A stretch of 64,000 nt of DNA from the NCBI RefSeq assembly GCF_940670685.1, contig NZ_OW711693.1, positions 2,046,001 through 2,110,000 of the forward strand. The letters are read 5' to 3'. This DNA comes from Anaeropeptidivorans aminofermentans (lineage in GTDB: Bacteria; Bacillota; Clostridia; Lachnospirales; UBA5962). Positions within the stretch are counted from its first letter, which is position 1, and the number at the start of each line of letters is the position of its first letter. The notes under the pieces were generated by a model that saw nothing but the letters and a program-made list of their open reading frames with translations, ran no database searches and had not been told where the DNA came from. This document shows, piece by piece, positions 7,940-17,513 of this stretch. A program made the position numbers and the translations under genes.

Positions 7940-8860
7940 TTATAATAATAAAGTTAATACAGGCAGTGTAATAACGCTTAAAACCGTACTTAAAAATACA
8001 AGCCTGGAGGCTTCAACGCTGTTTTGTCCATGGCGTTCCGATAAAATAGCAAGAATTGTCGCTGCCGGCATTCCCGTAATCATAAAAAGTGTTCCCAGCA
8101 TAATCTCATTCTTTATAAAAGGAGAAAAAACAGCATATATGCATAAAGGCATTAATATGAGCCTTGCAGCTGAAACAACATAGGCCTTCCAGCTTGTCAA
8201 AGATTCTTTTAAATCATTTTGAGCAAGAAAGGCACCTATTACAAGCATGGAAACAGGGGTTGTAAGATTACCCATGGAGGTAAAAGCTTTTAATATAGTA
8301 TCGGGAAGCTTAATGGAAAAACAAAACATCATAAAACCTAAAACTGTGGCAATTATTGGAGGGCTCAAAAATAATTTGCTCCATTTGGGCTTTTCCCGTG
8401 TTGTATCGTTTGAAGTAAGTATCCTTACCCCTAAGCTGAAAGAAAGTATATTAAAAACAACAGTACACATGGCAATATAAAAAACTGCCTCTTCACCGTA
8501 CATTGCCCCTATTACAGGTATGCCCATATATGCTGTATTGGGAAATACCATCATAAATATCCAGATACCCTTCTGGTCAAGAGGCACATTAAAGAGCTTT
8601 CCCAATAGTACCCCTGAAATAATCCCAAATATATGAATACCGAAGGTAATAAAAAGTAACAGTATCCCATTTTTAAAAAGCTCTAGTTCGAATTCTCTCT
8701 GCATAGATACAAGTATCATTAACGGGAATGTTACATTCACCAATAATCCTGATAAAACAGAAATTCCATCTCCATATATAATCCCTTTTTTATAGCAAAT
8801 ATATCCTATGGCCATAAAAATACATAAAATACCGATACTGTTTAAAACCGGAAAAAACAT
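7940..8860 (-). CDS. AEC-family (auxin efflux carrier-like) transporter
   Basis: 306 residues, about ten membrane helices in two halves, with the family's broken-helix pattern and proline-rich turns (VNVTFPLMILVSM, VFPNTAYMGIPVIGAMYGE, ITGMPAATILAILSERHG). RBS GGAGG precedes the ATG. The family exports or imports small organic anions such as malate and other carboxylates. The substrate here cannot be read from the sequence. It is the first gene of a two-gene unit with the membrane protein at 7123-7917. Confidence 0.9.
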   Translation of the reverse strand: MFFPVLNSIGILCIFMAIGYICYKKGIIYGDGISVLSGLLVNVTFPLMILVSMQREFELELFKNGILLLFITFGIHIFGIISGVLLGKLFNVPLDQKGIWIFMMVFPNTAYMGIPVIGAMYGEEAVFYIAMCTVVFNILSFSLGVRILTSNDTTREKPKWSKLFLSPPIIATVLGFMMFCFSIKLPDTILKAFTSMGNLTTPVSMLVIGAFLAQNDLKESLTSWKAYVVSAARLILMPLCIYAVFSPFIKNEIMLGTLFMITGMPAATILAILSERHGQNSVEASRLVFLSTVLSVITLPVLTLLL

Positions 8861-9269
8861 AATAATAATCCTCCATCAGATAATATTATTGCGTAATTAG
8901 GGTGTATTAATCTTGTGTCCGCCTTTTATGAAAAATATTTTCCTTCCAGAGCAAGTTATGTAAAACTTGGAACTATGCATTTTTAGTTCAAAATAATGAA
9001 AATGCCGCTTCAGCAATTTGCATCTGCTCCAGGGCATCAGGCTTCTTCTAAAACACCCTTCAATCTCTCTGTTGCTTTTCTGATTGTACTATATATGATA
9101 ACATTTATGTATTCATATTTAAAGTTCTAATGGAAAAATATATAAACTTGCTCTATAAAGCCTTATAAAATAATTTTTTAAGCTCTGTAGCAGTGCAGGA
9201 GAAAATATAGTATAATTTTACTAATAATAAAAGCTTATAGTATAAGTTTATAGATAAAGGAAGGTAACA
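8861..9269. other. Intergenic region between divergent genes
   Basis: It holds the promoters of the AEC transporter (minus) and of the small membrane-protein/reductase pair (plus). A TATAAT at 9211-9216 lies 54 bp before the small ORF, without a clear -35 box. No repeat of either family and no ORF was seen. Confidence 0.5.
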
Positions 9270-9446
9270 ATGAATAAAAAATGGCCGGATGAAACTATAA
9301 TGATAATATTATTTATGGCTACGATGTTATTTGGGCATACTTATATTTTTAAAATATCGCCCTACGATAGCAACGCATCTGCTATTTTATTTTTATCGGC
9401 GATAATTGCAGCAGGATTATATTGGGTTGGCAGGAAACAGCAATAA
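9270..9446 (+). CDS. Small membrane protein (58 residues)
   Basis: ATG 9270 follows AAGGAAGG at good spacing. The peptide has a short charged N-terminus (MNKKWPDET), a helix (IMIILFMATMLFGHTYIF), a polar turn (KISPYDSNAS) and a second helix (AILFLSAIIAAGLYWVG) ending RKQQ. That is a clean two-helix hairpin with positive ends. The family is not recognised. The gene ends 28 bp before the reductase and no terminator lies between, so the two are probably one transcript. Confidence 0.65.
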   Translation: MNKKWPDETIMIILFMATMLFGHTYIFKISPYDSNASAILFLSAIIAAGLYWVGRKQQ

Positions 9447-9474
9447 TTAAACTAATTAACTGGTGGAGAATAAA

Positions 9475-10200
9475 ATGAATAAAACAGTCTTTGTAACAGG
9501 CTCCTCAAGGGGCATAGGGTTTGAAACTGCAAAAATATTTGCAGAAAACTCTTTTAATGTAATTATAAATGCAAAATCAAGTATGGAAGAGCTTTCAAAT
9601 GCCCTTAATATTCTTAAAAAAATAAATGAAAATATTATAAGTATTCCGGGAGATGTTTCAGATTATAATAAGGCTTCAGAAATCTTTGATAAAATAGAAG
9701 AAGCCTTCGGCGGCGTGGATATATTGATAAACAATGCCGGAATCTCTCATTTCTCCCCTTTTAATGATACAAATCCTGAAATATGGGATACCATTATAAA
9801 GAATAATCTTTTTTCCGCCCTTAACTGTACAAGGCTTTCCATGGGCTATATGATTCATCAAAAAAGCGGCTCCATAGTCAATATTTCGTCCATATGGGGC
9901 GTAAGCGGAGCGTCCTGCGAAGCCGTCTATTCTGCCTCAAAAGGCGCCGTAAACGCTTTCACAAAGGCCATGGCAAAAGAGCTTGGTCCAAGTAATATAT
10001 GTGTAAATGCCGTTGCCTTAGGCGTAATCGATACGAACATGAATCATTTCTTATCTTGTGATGAAAAGAAAGCTTTAAAAGATGAAATACCCCTTGGCCG
10101 CTTTGGAAGCCCCAGAGAAGCTGCAGAATTAACATATTCTATCGTAAAAAATAAATATCTTACAGGCCAAATTATAACCTTCGACGGCGGAATGATATAA
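9475..10200 (+). CDS. ymfI: SDR-family reductase, likely elongation factor P 5-aminopentanone reductase
   Basis: 241 residues from ATG 9475 (GGTGGAG six bases upstream; the GTG at 9463 overlaps it). It has the Rossmann motif TGSSRGIG, NNAG, a serine in VNISSIWG and the catalytic YSASK. The stretch SSIWGVSGASCEAVYSASKG and the following AKELGPSNICVNAVALGVID match the sub-family that in Bacillus subtilis (YmfI) reduces the 5-aminopentanone group on EF-P. The fallback is a FabG-like 3-oxoacyl-ACP reductase. It is followed by a strong terminator. Confidence 0.8.
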   Translation: MNKTVFVTGSSRGIGFETAKIFAENSFNVIINAKSSMEELSNALNILKKINENIISIPGDVSDYNKASEIFDKIEEAFGGVDILINNAGISHFSPFNDTNPEIWDTIIKNNLFSALNCTRLSMGYMIHQKSGSIVNISSIWGVSGASCEAVYSASKGAVNAFTKAMAKELGPSNICVNAVALGVIDTNMNHFLSCDEKKALKDEIPLGRFGSPREAAELTYSIVKNKYLTGQIITFDGGMI

Positions 10201-10240
10201 AAGGAGCTGCTGCAAAATTTATTTGCAGCAGCTCCTTTTT
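10201..10240 (+). terminator. Terminator of the ymfI unit
   Basis: 16-bp stem, AAGGAGCTGCTGCAAA (10201-10216) with its complement (10222-10237), loop of five, then T residues. It begins directly at the stop codon. Confidence 0.92.
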
Positions 10241-10375
10241 CATTTAAAGCCTATAGGGTTTAACAAGACCCCATAGGAACAATAGTTATTTTACTGTTTT
10301 TCCAAAAAAGTTTGAAATACGCCATTCTCTGCAAAAACGCAAAGCCTGTGGCACCAAAAACTTTTCTCCCATTTC

Positions 10376-10400
10376 AAAACCGGGATAACCCCCGGTTTTT
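10376..10400 (-). terminator. Terminator at the end of the mur/fts cluster
   Basis: Stem AAAACCGGG (10376-10384) with CCCGGTTTT (10391-10399). Base runs on both sides make it usable on either strand. It sits nine bases past the ftsW stop. Confidence 0.85.
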
Positions 10401-10408
10401 ATGTATCG

Positions 10409-11575
10409 TCATCCCTTTGAATATCTGGAAATATTAAGGACTATGCCTACAGAAAATAATAATATGGCTATAGATGTTCCGCCGTGGCTTATAAAAGGAA
10501 GAGGAACCCCTGTATTGGGTATGCTGTTGGTTACAACAGCGATATTTACAAGAACTTGACTTCCTATCATGAGCCCTACCCCTGCGGCTACAAGAGAGCC
10601 GTATAAGTCTGGGGCATTAATGGCTGTTTTTAATATTCTCCAAAGGAGAACTCCGAAAAGAAATAACACCAGCCCAGCTCCCACAAGCCCCAGCTCTTCA
10701 CATATTATGGAGAAAATAATATCATTATGGGCCTCTGGAATAAATCCAAGCTTCTGACGGCTTTGCGTAAGGCCAAGACCGAATATTCCCCCGGAAGCTA
10801 TGGCATATAAGGACTGTATCGTCTGAAAGCCTTTATCCGTAGGGTCTGAAAAAGGATCCAGCCATGCGGTAAACCGCTTGCTTCGATATCCTGTTCCCGT
10901 TGCAAGAAGTATTACAAGGGCAACCACACCTAAAACTGCCACTATAACAAATATGGCCGTATATGGACTTGCAATAAATATCATTCCGGCTCCTATAATG
11001 GTGATGATAAGCGCCGTACTTAAGTTTGAAGTACCTACGGCAATGATTCCTGCGCAAATGCCGATGGTTCCGCCGAGAAAGGCAAGGCCTTTCAAACTGC
11101 TTGCGCTGTTTTTATATGTAGATATTATCTGGGCCACAAAAAGTATAATGGAAATTTTAGCAAGCTCCGAAGGCTGGAACTGTGTAAGCCCCGGTATAGG
11201 CAAGGGAAGCCACCTTCTTGCTCCTCCTGATTCTTTTCCAAATAAAGATGTTATAATAAGAAGTATGATAGAAACAATATAAAATAAAGTTCCGAACTTT
11301 TTCAAATATCTATAGTTGATATTTGACATAAAAAGCATAGCGGCAACCCCTATAATTGCCGCAAACGACTGAGAGCGTACAAGGGAATACATATTGTTCC
11401 CGAACTTAGAGCTGGTAGACGCTACATAATAGCTTGAGCTAAAGACCATAACAATGCCTATCAGCACAAGGAGAATTACGGTTATTAAAATCGTATAGTC
11501 TATGTTCCTGACCTCTATTACTTTTAAATCTGATCTGGAAGCCGAGCCCCTTTTTGAATTCCCTGTATTTGCCAT
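10409..11575 (-). CDS. ftsW: FtsW/SpoVE/RodA-type peptidoglycan glycosyltransferase (SEDS)
   Basis: 388 residues, about ten membrane helices. SEDS hallmarks seen are GGARRWLP, FQPSELAKIS, the long loop around LTQSRQKLGFIPEAHNDIIFSIICEE and the end FISHGGTSI. SEDS proteins polymerise glycan strands from lipid II with a class B PBP. It is the last gene of the mur/fts cluster after murD, with two class B PBPs upstream. Which SEDS protein (FtsW or the sporulation type SpoVE) cannot be decided by sequence alone; in Clostridia this locus often carries spoVE. RBS GGGAG before ATG 11575. Confidence 0.93.
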   Translation of the reverse strand: MANTGNSKRGSASRSDLKVIEVRNIDYTILITVILLVLIGIVMVFSSSYYVASTSSKFGNNMYSLVRSQSFAAIIGVAAMLFMSNINYRYLKKFGTLFYIVSIILLIITSLFGKESGGARRWLPLPIPGLTQFQPSELAKISIILFVAQIISTYKNSASSLKGLAFLGGTIGICAGIIAVGTSNLSTALIITIIGAGMIFIASPYTAIFVIVAVLGVVALVILLATGTGYRSKRFTAWLDPFSDPTDKGFQTIQSLYAIASGGIFGLGLTQSRQKLGFIPEAHNDIIFSIICEELGLVGAGLVLFLFGVLLWRILKTAINAPDLYGSLVAAGVGLMIGSQVLVNIAVVTNSIPNTGVPLPFISHGGTSIAILLFSVGIVLNISRYSKG

Positions 11576-11589
11576 CAGGCAATCACTCC

Positions 11590-11790
11590 CTTATATAGTA
11601 CATTAAGGTTTATTTCTAAGAAATAAATTTTAATTAAAGTAAAGCAAAGGCAAAGCCGCTATAAAAACTGTTCTCTATAATTCAAAAACACGGAGTTTCT
11701 TCGAAAACAGTATAATTTTGAATTATTTCGGATATATATTTTTTCAGGATTTATTTGCTTTACTATACTTGCTTTTAAATTTATAAGCTT
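11590..11790. repeat. Palindromic repeat, family 1, copy between murD and ftsW
   Basis: The core 11677-11726 (ATTCAAAAACACGGAGTTTC, then AGTATAATTTTGAAT) forms a hairpin and matches the cores at 5158-5200, 38320-38358, 53644-53689 and 63731-63780. Flanking arms AGTAAAGCAAAGGCAAAGCC (11638-11657) and GGATTTATTTGCTTTACT (11747-11764) pair. The outer ends are degenerate. It lies inside the mur/fts transcription unit. Confidence 0.6.
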
Positions 11791-11823
11791 ATAAATCGTT
11801 TCCTATCGTTAACAAATTTGTTT

Positions 11824-13179
11824 TCAGTTTGCTAAGGATAAAGCATATTCCTTGAAAAGCCGCCCTCTCTGCTCGTAATTATCGAACATACCCCAACTGG
11901 CACAGGCAGGAGATAAAAGAATTGCTTCCCCTTCTTCAGCCTTTGAAAAAGAAATATTAACGGCCTCTTCCAAGGTTTTGGCCCTTGTAATATTATAAAA
12001 GCCCTGTTCCTTGCAGGCCTTTTCTATTTTATCAGCCGTCTCACCTATAAGCACAAGCTCTTTTATTTTACCTGAAAAATTCTGAATCCACTCGGTATAA
12101 TCGGCATTTTTATCGTACCCGCCCCCTATTAAAACCGTAGGCTTTTTCATTGCCTGTATGGCTTTAATGGAAGAATCAGGGTTCGTGCCCTTAGAGTCAT
12201 TAAAGAAGTCAACGCCCTTTATGGTTTTAACAAATTCTATTCTATGTTCCACAGCCTTAAAGTTCTTTAAGGCTTCTCTTACGTATTTTACCGGTACGTC
12301 CATGCATATAGCCATCATAGAAGCCGCCATTGCGTTTTCGTAATTATGCACGCCGAATATTTTTAATTCGTCTATGTTAATTACTTCTTCTTTGCTCCCC
12401 AGGGCATGGATACAAATAATATCATCTTTTAAGAAAATACCCTCTGAAAGACTTCTTTTTGAGCTAAAGAAAAATACCTTGGCAGAAGTCTTTTCTGCCA
12501 TTTTTCTGCAAGCCTCATCTTCATAGTTCAAAATTAAATAATCGTCTTTATTTTGATTGAGAAAAATCCGCTCTTTTATATTTATATAATTTTCCATGGT
12601 TTTATGCCTGTCTAAATGATCTGGCGTAATATTTAATACTGACGACACATGCGGCCGGAAATCTTTTATCTTTTCAAGCTGAAAGCTTGAAAGCTCACAC
12701 ACGCAAAAAGAGCCTTCATCCATTCTCTCGGCTTCATTTGAAATAGCATTTCCTATATTTCCTACCACAAATGTTTTAGGATTATAAGATTTTAAAATTT
12801 CTCCCAAAAGAGCGGTGGTGGTGGTTTTTCCGTTAGTTCCCGTTATAGCGGCAATAGGGGCCTTGCAAAATAGATACCCAAGCTCTATTTCACTTATAAC
12901 AGGAATCCCCTTTTCTTCCGCTGCTTTTAAAAAGGGAAGGTCCGCAGGAACTCCGGGGCTTAATACAATAAAATCAAAACCTTCTGTTGTTTCAGGATTT
13001 TTCCCCGTTAATATATTTATGCCGCTTCCGGAAAGAGAAGAAATAACTTCTTTAAGCTCCGATGCATCCTTTTTATCTTGTAACACTACATTTCCATTAT
13101 GGCTTTTTATAAGCTTTGCTGCTGCGATGCCACTTTGGGCCATGCCGCATACAAGAATGTTTTTATTTGAAAAGTCCAC
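11824..13179 (-). CDS. murD: UDP-N-acetylmuramoyl-L-alanine--D-glutamate ligase
   Basis: 451 residues, GTG start with GGAGGAAT upstream. N-terminal UMP-binding Rossmann part (LVCGMAQSGIAAAKL), ATP site AAITGTNGKTTTTALLG near residue 113, the Mur-ligase segment LNITPDHLDRHKTMENY and the C-terminal domain with FFNDSKGTNPDS. It adds D-glutamate to UDP-MurNAc-L-Ala in the cytoplasm. It lies 16 bp after mraY and about 250 bp before ftsW, a gap that holds a family-1 repeat. Confidence 0.97.
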   Translation of the reverse strand: MDFSNKNILVCGMAQSGIAAAKLIKSHNGNVVLQDKKDASELKEVISSLSGSGINILTGKNPETTEGFDFIVLSPGVPADLPFLKAAEEKGIPVISEIELGYLFCKAPIAAITGTNGKTTTTALLGEILKSYNPKTFVVGNIGNAISNEAERMDEGSFCVCELSSFQLEKIKDFRPHVSSVLNITPDHLDRHKTMENYINIKERIFLNQNKDDYLILNYEDEACRKMAEKTSAKVFFFSSKRSLSEGIFLKDDIICIHALGSKEEVINIDELKIFGVHNYENAMAASMMAICMDVPVKYVREALKNFKAVEHRIEFVKTIKGVDFFNDSKGTNPDSSIKAIQAMKKPTVLIGGGYDKNADYTEWIQNFSGKIKELVLIGETADKIEKACKEQGFYNITRAKTLEEAVNISFSKAEEGEAILLSPACASWGMFDNYEQRGRLFKEYALSLAN

Positions 13180-13195
13180 TGATATTCCTCCAAAA

Positions 13196-14167
13196 TTAAA
13201 ATATGCCTGCTGTTCCCAAATAGCCTACAAGGCATAAAATTGCTGTTATTACATAGAAAAGCGTTACAATTCTGGTTTCTTCCATGCCTTTCAGCTCAAA
13301 ATGATGGTGTATGGGGGCCATTCGGAAAAAGCGCTTGCCTTTTGTGGCCTTAAAATACCCCACCTGTATGATTACTGAAAGTACCTCTACAACATATATC
13401 AGCCCGATAATGGGAAGAAAAAGCGGAAGCTTTAATATAATAGCCATGGAAACTACAAAGCCGCCTAAGGCAAGGGAGCCGGTATCGCCCATAAATACCT
13501 TTGCCGGGTGGGCATTGAAAAGGAGAAAGCCTAACAAGCTTCCTGTCGCAGCTCCTGCAACGGGCAATGTTCCGCTTCCTACAGCCCATGAAACAAAAAT
13601 GAAAAACGTAGATACAAGGGCCGTTACACCGGAGGCAAGGCCATCGAGACCGTCGGTTAAATTAACGGCATTTGCAGTACCTATAATAATAAAAAGGAGA
13701 AAAGGAATATAAAGCCCGCCTAAATCAAGCATTTTATCCGTAAAAGGAATATGCATTTTTTCATAATCGCCGTATTGAACGATAAAGTATATCATGGCAA
13801 TGCTTACGGCAAACTGCAATATAATTTTCTGATATGCCCTGAGACCTAGATTCCTTTTTTGAACTACTTTGATATAATCATCAAGAAATCCGATGAGGCC
13901 AAATCCTAAAGTTGAAAACACCACAAGCTTTGCCTCAAAATTATCTTGCAGAAAGAAAAACGAGGATATAATAAAGGATATTATAATGATTATGCCGCCC
14001 ATAGTCGGCGTTCCGGCCTTTTTAAGATGGGAATTCGGCCCATCCTCTCTGATGTTCTGCCCAAATTTTATTTTGGTTAAAAAAGGGATGAAAACAGGGC
14101 ATAAAACAATATTCACACAAAAAGCGATTAAAATAGCAAGCACTGCCATATCTAAAGTATATTCCAT
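13196..14167 (-). CDS. mraY: Phospho-N-acetylmuramoyl-pentapeptide transferase
   Basis: 323 residues, ten membrane helices. Family motifs: an Asp-rich site in GFLDDYIKVVQKRNLGL, NAVNLTDGLDGLASG, FMGDTGSLALGG and the histidine motif APIHHHFELKG. MraY moves phospho-MurNAc-pentapeptide onto undecaprenyl phosphate to form lipid I. The start is one base after the murF stop (GAGGTGTTAAAATG), so the two are translationally coupled. Confidence 0.98.
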   Translation of the reverse strand: MEYTLDMAVLAILIAFCVNIVLCPVFIPFLTKIKFGQNIREDGPNSHLKKAGTPTMGGIIIIISFIISSFFFLQDNFEAKLVVFSTLGFGLIGFLDDYIKVVQKRNLGLRAYQKIILQFAVSIAMIYFIVQYGDYEKMHIPFTDKMLDLGGLYIPFLLFIIIGTANAVNLTDGLDGLASGVTALVSTFFIFVSWAVGSGTLPVAGAATGSLLGFLLFNAHPAKVFMGDTGSLALGGFVVSMAIILKLPLFLPIIGLIYVVEVLSVIIQVGYFKATKGKRFFRMAPIHHHFELKGMEETRIVTLFYVITAILCLVGYLGTAGIF

Positions 14168-14168
14168 T

Positions 14169-15542
14169 TTAACACCTCGTTAGTTTTTCGATGAGCTTTT
14201 CAAATTCCATTCCTCTTGAAGCCTTCACAAGGACTGTATCACCTTTAGATAATATGTCAAGGCCCTCATTCATAAAATCATCTCTTGATTCAAAATAATA
14301 TAAATCTTTTTTACAGCCCTTTGCTTTCATTTCTTTTAAAGCCCCTTCATATGACGCCTTTGAAAGCGCCCCTATGAATACGGCTACATCTATATTCATG
14401 CCTATCATATCTCTTCCAAGGTCATAATGAAGCCTTTCTCCATCGTCGCCAAGCTCTTTCATGTCCCCGAGAACGGCAACCTTCCTGCCCTCTGCCATTT
14501 CAAGTATTTTTAAAACAGACATTACAGAAACAGGGTTTGCATTATATACATCATTGATAATGGTATACTTTTCAAGGCGGATAATATCCATTCTGTTTTT
14601 AGAGGGCTTGAATTTAGCAATGCCCCTGGCTATTTCTTCTGAGGAAAGACCGAATAGAAATCCTGCGGCTGCTGCCCCTAAGGCATTATCCACCATATGC
14701 TCTCCCGCAACGGGAATATACACGGGAAATTCAATATCCCCATGAACAAAAACAGCATTTATTCCATCTATTCCTTTATGCTCTATATTTTTAGCGTATA
14801 CATAGGCATTTTTATCTTTTCTTGAAAAATAATAATTGCTTATTCCGCAAATATTAAGCTTTGAAAGCATATCGTCGTCCATATTCAATATGGCTCTCCC
14901 GCCTTTGGGCATAAAATCGAACACTTCGGATTTCGCCTTCAGTATTCCCTCTCTTGTACCGCCTAAATTTCCGATATGGGCAATGCCGATATTTGTTATC
15001 AGGGCAACAGAAGGCGTTGCTATCCTGCTTAAATTATGGATTTCTCCAAAGCTATTCATTCCCATTTCCAAAACAGCGATTTCGATATCTTCTTCAAACT
15101 GAAAAACCATCAATGGAAGCCCTACTTCATTATTTAAGTTTCCGTCGGTTTTTAACACCTTATATTTTTCCGATAGAACCTCAGCGGTTAAATCCTTTGT
15201 GCTGGTTTTTCCGGCACTTCCCGTTACGGCTACAATAGGTATATTAAACATTTTCCTATAATATGCCGCTAAATCCATAATGGCTTTATTGGAGTCTTCT
15301 ACCAGTATATAAGGCAATTGTGTATTTATGCGTATTTCCGATAAAAGGCAGCTGGCCCTCTTTTCTATGGCCATATGCAAAAACAGATGCCCGTCAAAAT
15401 TAGGCCCTTTTATGGGAATAAAAAGCTTATTTTCAATGCTTTTTCTTGTGTCTGTAGAAACGCCTTCTATGATAAGGCTTTCATCATTATTATAAATTTC
15501 TCCTTTAACAGCTTCTGCTATCTGTTTAAGGCTAAGCTTCAT
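14169..15542 (-). CDS. murF: UDP-N-acetylmuramoyl-tripeptide--D-alanyl-D-alanine ligase
   Basis: 457 residues. The ATP site is VAVTGSAGKTSTKDLTAE near residue 106, followed by LEMGMNSFGEIHNLS and the C-terminal NDVYNANPVSV and LGDMKELG motifs typical of MurF. It adds D-Ala-D-Ala to complete the pentapeptide. GGAGGT precedes ATG 15542. It is coupled to mraY downstream and separated from murE by a 306-bp gap holding a family-2 palindromic repeat. Confidence 0.97.
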   Translation of the reverse strand: MKLSLKQIAEAVKGEIYNNDESLIIEGVSTDTRKSIENKLFIPIKGPNFDGHLFLHMAIEKRASCLLSEIRINTQLPYILVEDSNKAIMDLAAYYRKMFNIPIVAVTGSAGKTSTKDLTAEVLSEKYKVLKTDGNLNNEVGLPLMVFQFEEDIEIAVLEMGMNSFGEIHNLSRIATPSVALITNIGIAHIGNLGGTREGILKAKSEVFDFMPKGGRAILNMDDDMLSKLNICGISNYYFSRKDKNAYVYAKNIEHKGIDGINAVFVHGDIEFPVYIPVAGEHMVDNALGAAAAGFLFGLSSEEIARGIAKFKPSKNRMDIIRLEKYTIINDVYNANPVSVMSVLKILEMAEGRKVAVLGDMKELGDDGERLHYDLGRDMIGMNIDVAVFIGALSKASYEGALKEMKAKGCKKDLYYFESRDDFMNEGLDILSKGDTVLVKASRGMEFEKLIEKLTRC

Positions 15543-15617
15543 TAATATTACCTCCGCTTGGAAATAAAGGAATTAACTTTATACCCTTTTTATCCTAAGA
15601 ATGGTTTGAACCAGACA

Positions 15618-15838
15618 GTGTCTGAAAATAATCGAACCTTAGCATATTTTGCAAGAAAACGCGAATTCCAAAAGAAAAACGAGAAATAGCATACCCTTGC
15701 ATTTTTGCTTTATGCAAAAATGTTGAGCCTAAAGGTTTGCCGAGTGCAAACCTTTAGGGCATATTTTGGGTATTTTCAATGAAGAAGTCACGTTATTATA
15801 GCAAAATAGACTTTTGTTTGGACCTTTCAGGCATGCCC
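15618..15838. repeat. Palindromic repeat, family 2, copy 2 (murE-murF gap)
   Basis: The ends are inverted repeats: GTGTCTGAAAATAATCGAAC... at 15618 and ...TTTGGACCTTTCAGGCATG at the right, each next to a TATTTTGC/GCAAAATAG block. Two nested perfect hairpins lie inside: 15700-15722 (CATTTTTGC/GCAAAAATG) and 15728-15758 (CCTAAAGGTTTGC/GCAAACCTTTAGG). Neither is followed by a T run. It fills the 306-bp gap 15543-15848, which has no ORF. Confidence 0.6.
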
Positions 15839-15848
15839 CAGCCAAAGC

Positions 15849-17300
15849 TTAATCTTTCAAAGCTTCGTTTGCGATTTCCCAATCATCAAAATGAATGGTC
15901 TTGTCGGCAAATATCTGATAATTTTCATGGCCTTTTCCGGCTATGATAACGCTGTCGCCTTTTTCTGCCATTTTTATGCCGTAAAATATCGCTTCTTTTC
16001 TATCTACTATTTTTATATAGTTTCCTTCTGCTTTTTTAACTCCAGGCTCTATATCGTCTAAAATTTGGGAAGGAATCTCCGTTCTGGGATTATCCGACGT
16101 AATTATGGAAAAATCACTTAATTTACCGCTTATTTCTCCCATAATAGGTCTTTTTGTTCTGTCTCTGTCGCCGCCGCAGCCGAATATGGTAATTACTTTT
16201 CCTTTTGTAAATTCTCTTACGGCACAGATAATGTTTTCAAGGCTGTCAGGCGTATGGGAGTAATCTACATACACCCCTATCCCCTTATCATTGGGTACGC
16301 TTTGGATTCTTCCCGGAACTCCATGAAGGTTTTCAAGAGCTCTTTTTATAATATCTATGGGAATATCCATAGCAATGGAACAAGTAATTACACCCAAGGC
16401 ATTATATACGGTAAATCTTCCCGGAATGGGTATGGAAAATTCCACAGCATCTCCATTTATGGATACATCAAATTTTATCCCATTATTATAATATTTTACA
16501 TTATATGCTTTTATATCCGCAGGCTTCTCTATGCCGTAGGTTATTATTTTTCCTGCGGTGCATTCCTGCATATATAGGCTATATGCATCGTCTGAATTTA
16601 TTATGGAAATGTCACACGCTTTGAAGAGCTTGCCTTTTGCTTCTTTATAGGCTTCCATAGAGCCGTGAAGGTCAAGATGGTCTTGGGTAAGATTGGTAAA
16701 CTCCCCTATATCAAAATGAATCCCCGCAACTTTATGAAGTTCAAGAGCATGGGAGGTAACCTCCATGATTACGTCATCAATGCCCTTTTCTGCCATATGG
16801 CTAAAAATATGCTGAAGCTCCATAGGGTCTGGAGTTGTGCTTGTGTCAAATTTTATATCAACAGGCTCTCCCATGGCGGTAACCCCTATGGTTCCTATAA
16901 TGCCAGTTTTACGGCCGTATTCTTTTAAGATAGCTTCTAAAAAATAAGTGCTTGAAGTTTTTCCGTTTGTGCCTGTAATGCCTATAAGCCTGAATTTTTC
17001 AGAAGGATTCTTATAAAAGCTCTGAGCCATAAAGGACCAGGCTTCCCTGCTGTTTTGCACCTTGATATAGGTTGCATCTGGGATATATTCTTCTAAATCC
17101 TTTTCGATTACAAAGGCTACGGCTCCCTTATCATAGGCATTTTGAATGAATTTATGGCCATCTACATGAAAACCGCTGATGCATATGAATAAGGAGTTAT
17201 CAGAGGCCTTTCTGGAATCGGTTTCAATGGTCCTAATTTCTTTATCTTCACCTTGAATCAATTTGTACTCAACGTCTTTTAAAATATCAAATAGCTTCAT
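15849..17300 (-). CDS. murE: UDP-MurNAc-tripeptide synthetase, meso-diaminopimelate type
   Basis: 483 residues. ATP site GITGTNGKTSSTYF at about 107-120, Mur-ligase motif NLTQDHLDLHGSMEAY, and at 403-406 the specificity motif DNPR (in TSDNPRTEIP). In characterised MurE enzymes DNPR goes with meso-diaminopimelate, while lysine-adding enzymes have a different tetrapeptide. GAGGTG precedes ATG 17300. The 213-bp gap to spoVD upstream holds no obvious gene or terminator. Confidence 0.97.
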   Translation of the reverse strand: MKLFDILKDVEYKLIQGEDKEIRTIETDSRKASDNSLFICISGFHVDGHKFIQNAYDKGAVAFVIEKDLEEYIPDATYIKVQNSREAWSFMAQSFYKNPSEKFRLIGITGTNGKTSSTYFLEAILKEYGRKTGIIGTIGVTAMGEPVDIKFDTSTTPDPMELQHIFSHMAEKGIDDVIMEVTSHALELHKVAGIHFDIGEFTNLTQDHLDLHGSMEAYKEAKGKLFKACDISIINSDDAYSLYMQECTAGKIITYGIEKPADIKAYNVKYYNNGIKFDVSINGDAVEFSIPIPGRFTVYNALGVITCSIAMDIPIDIIKRALENLHGVPGRIQSVPNDKGIGVYVDYSHTPDSLENIICAVREFTKGKVITIFGCGGDRDRTKRPIMGEISGKLSDFSIITSDNPRTEIPSQILDDIEPGVKKAEGNYIKIVDRKEAIFYGIKMAEKGDSVIIAGKGHENYQIFADKTIHFDDWEIANEALKD

Positions 17301-17513
17301 ATAAACACCTCGGCAAGAATATTTCTTACATTTATCCTGAGCACCCGTTATATGCCCAATATTAGTAACTTATTTTGAAGCATGGGGTTGTTTCAATTGG
17401 TATCAGCAAGCCGGACTGTAAATTCTGATATAATCCAGACAGCTTCTCATTCGGCCATAAGCCTTTCATGTATCAGAGTATATTATATTTTATTTTCCTA
17501 TAAAAACCAAGTT

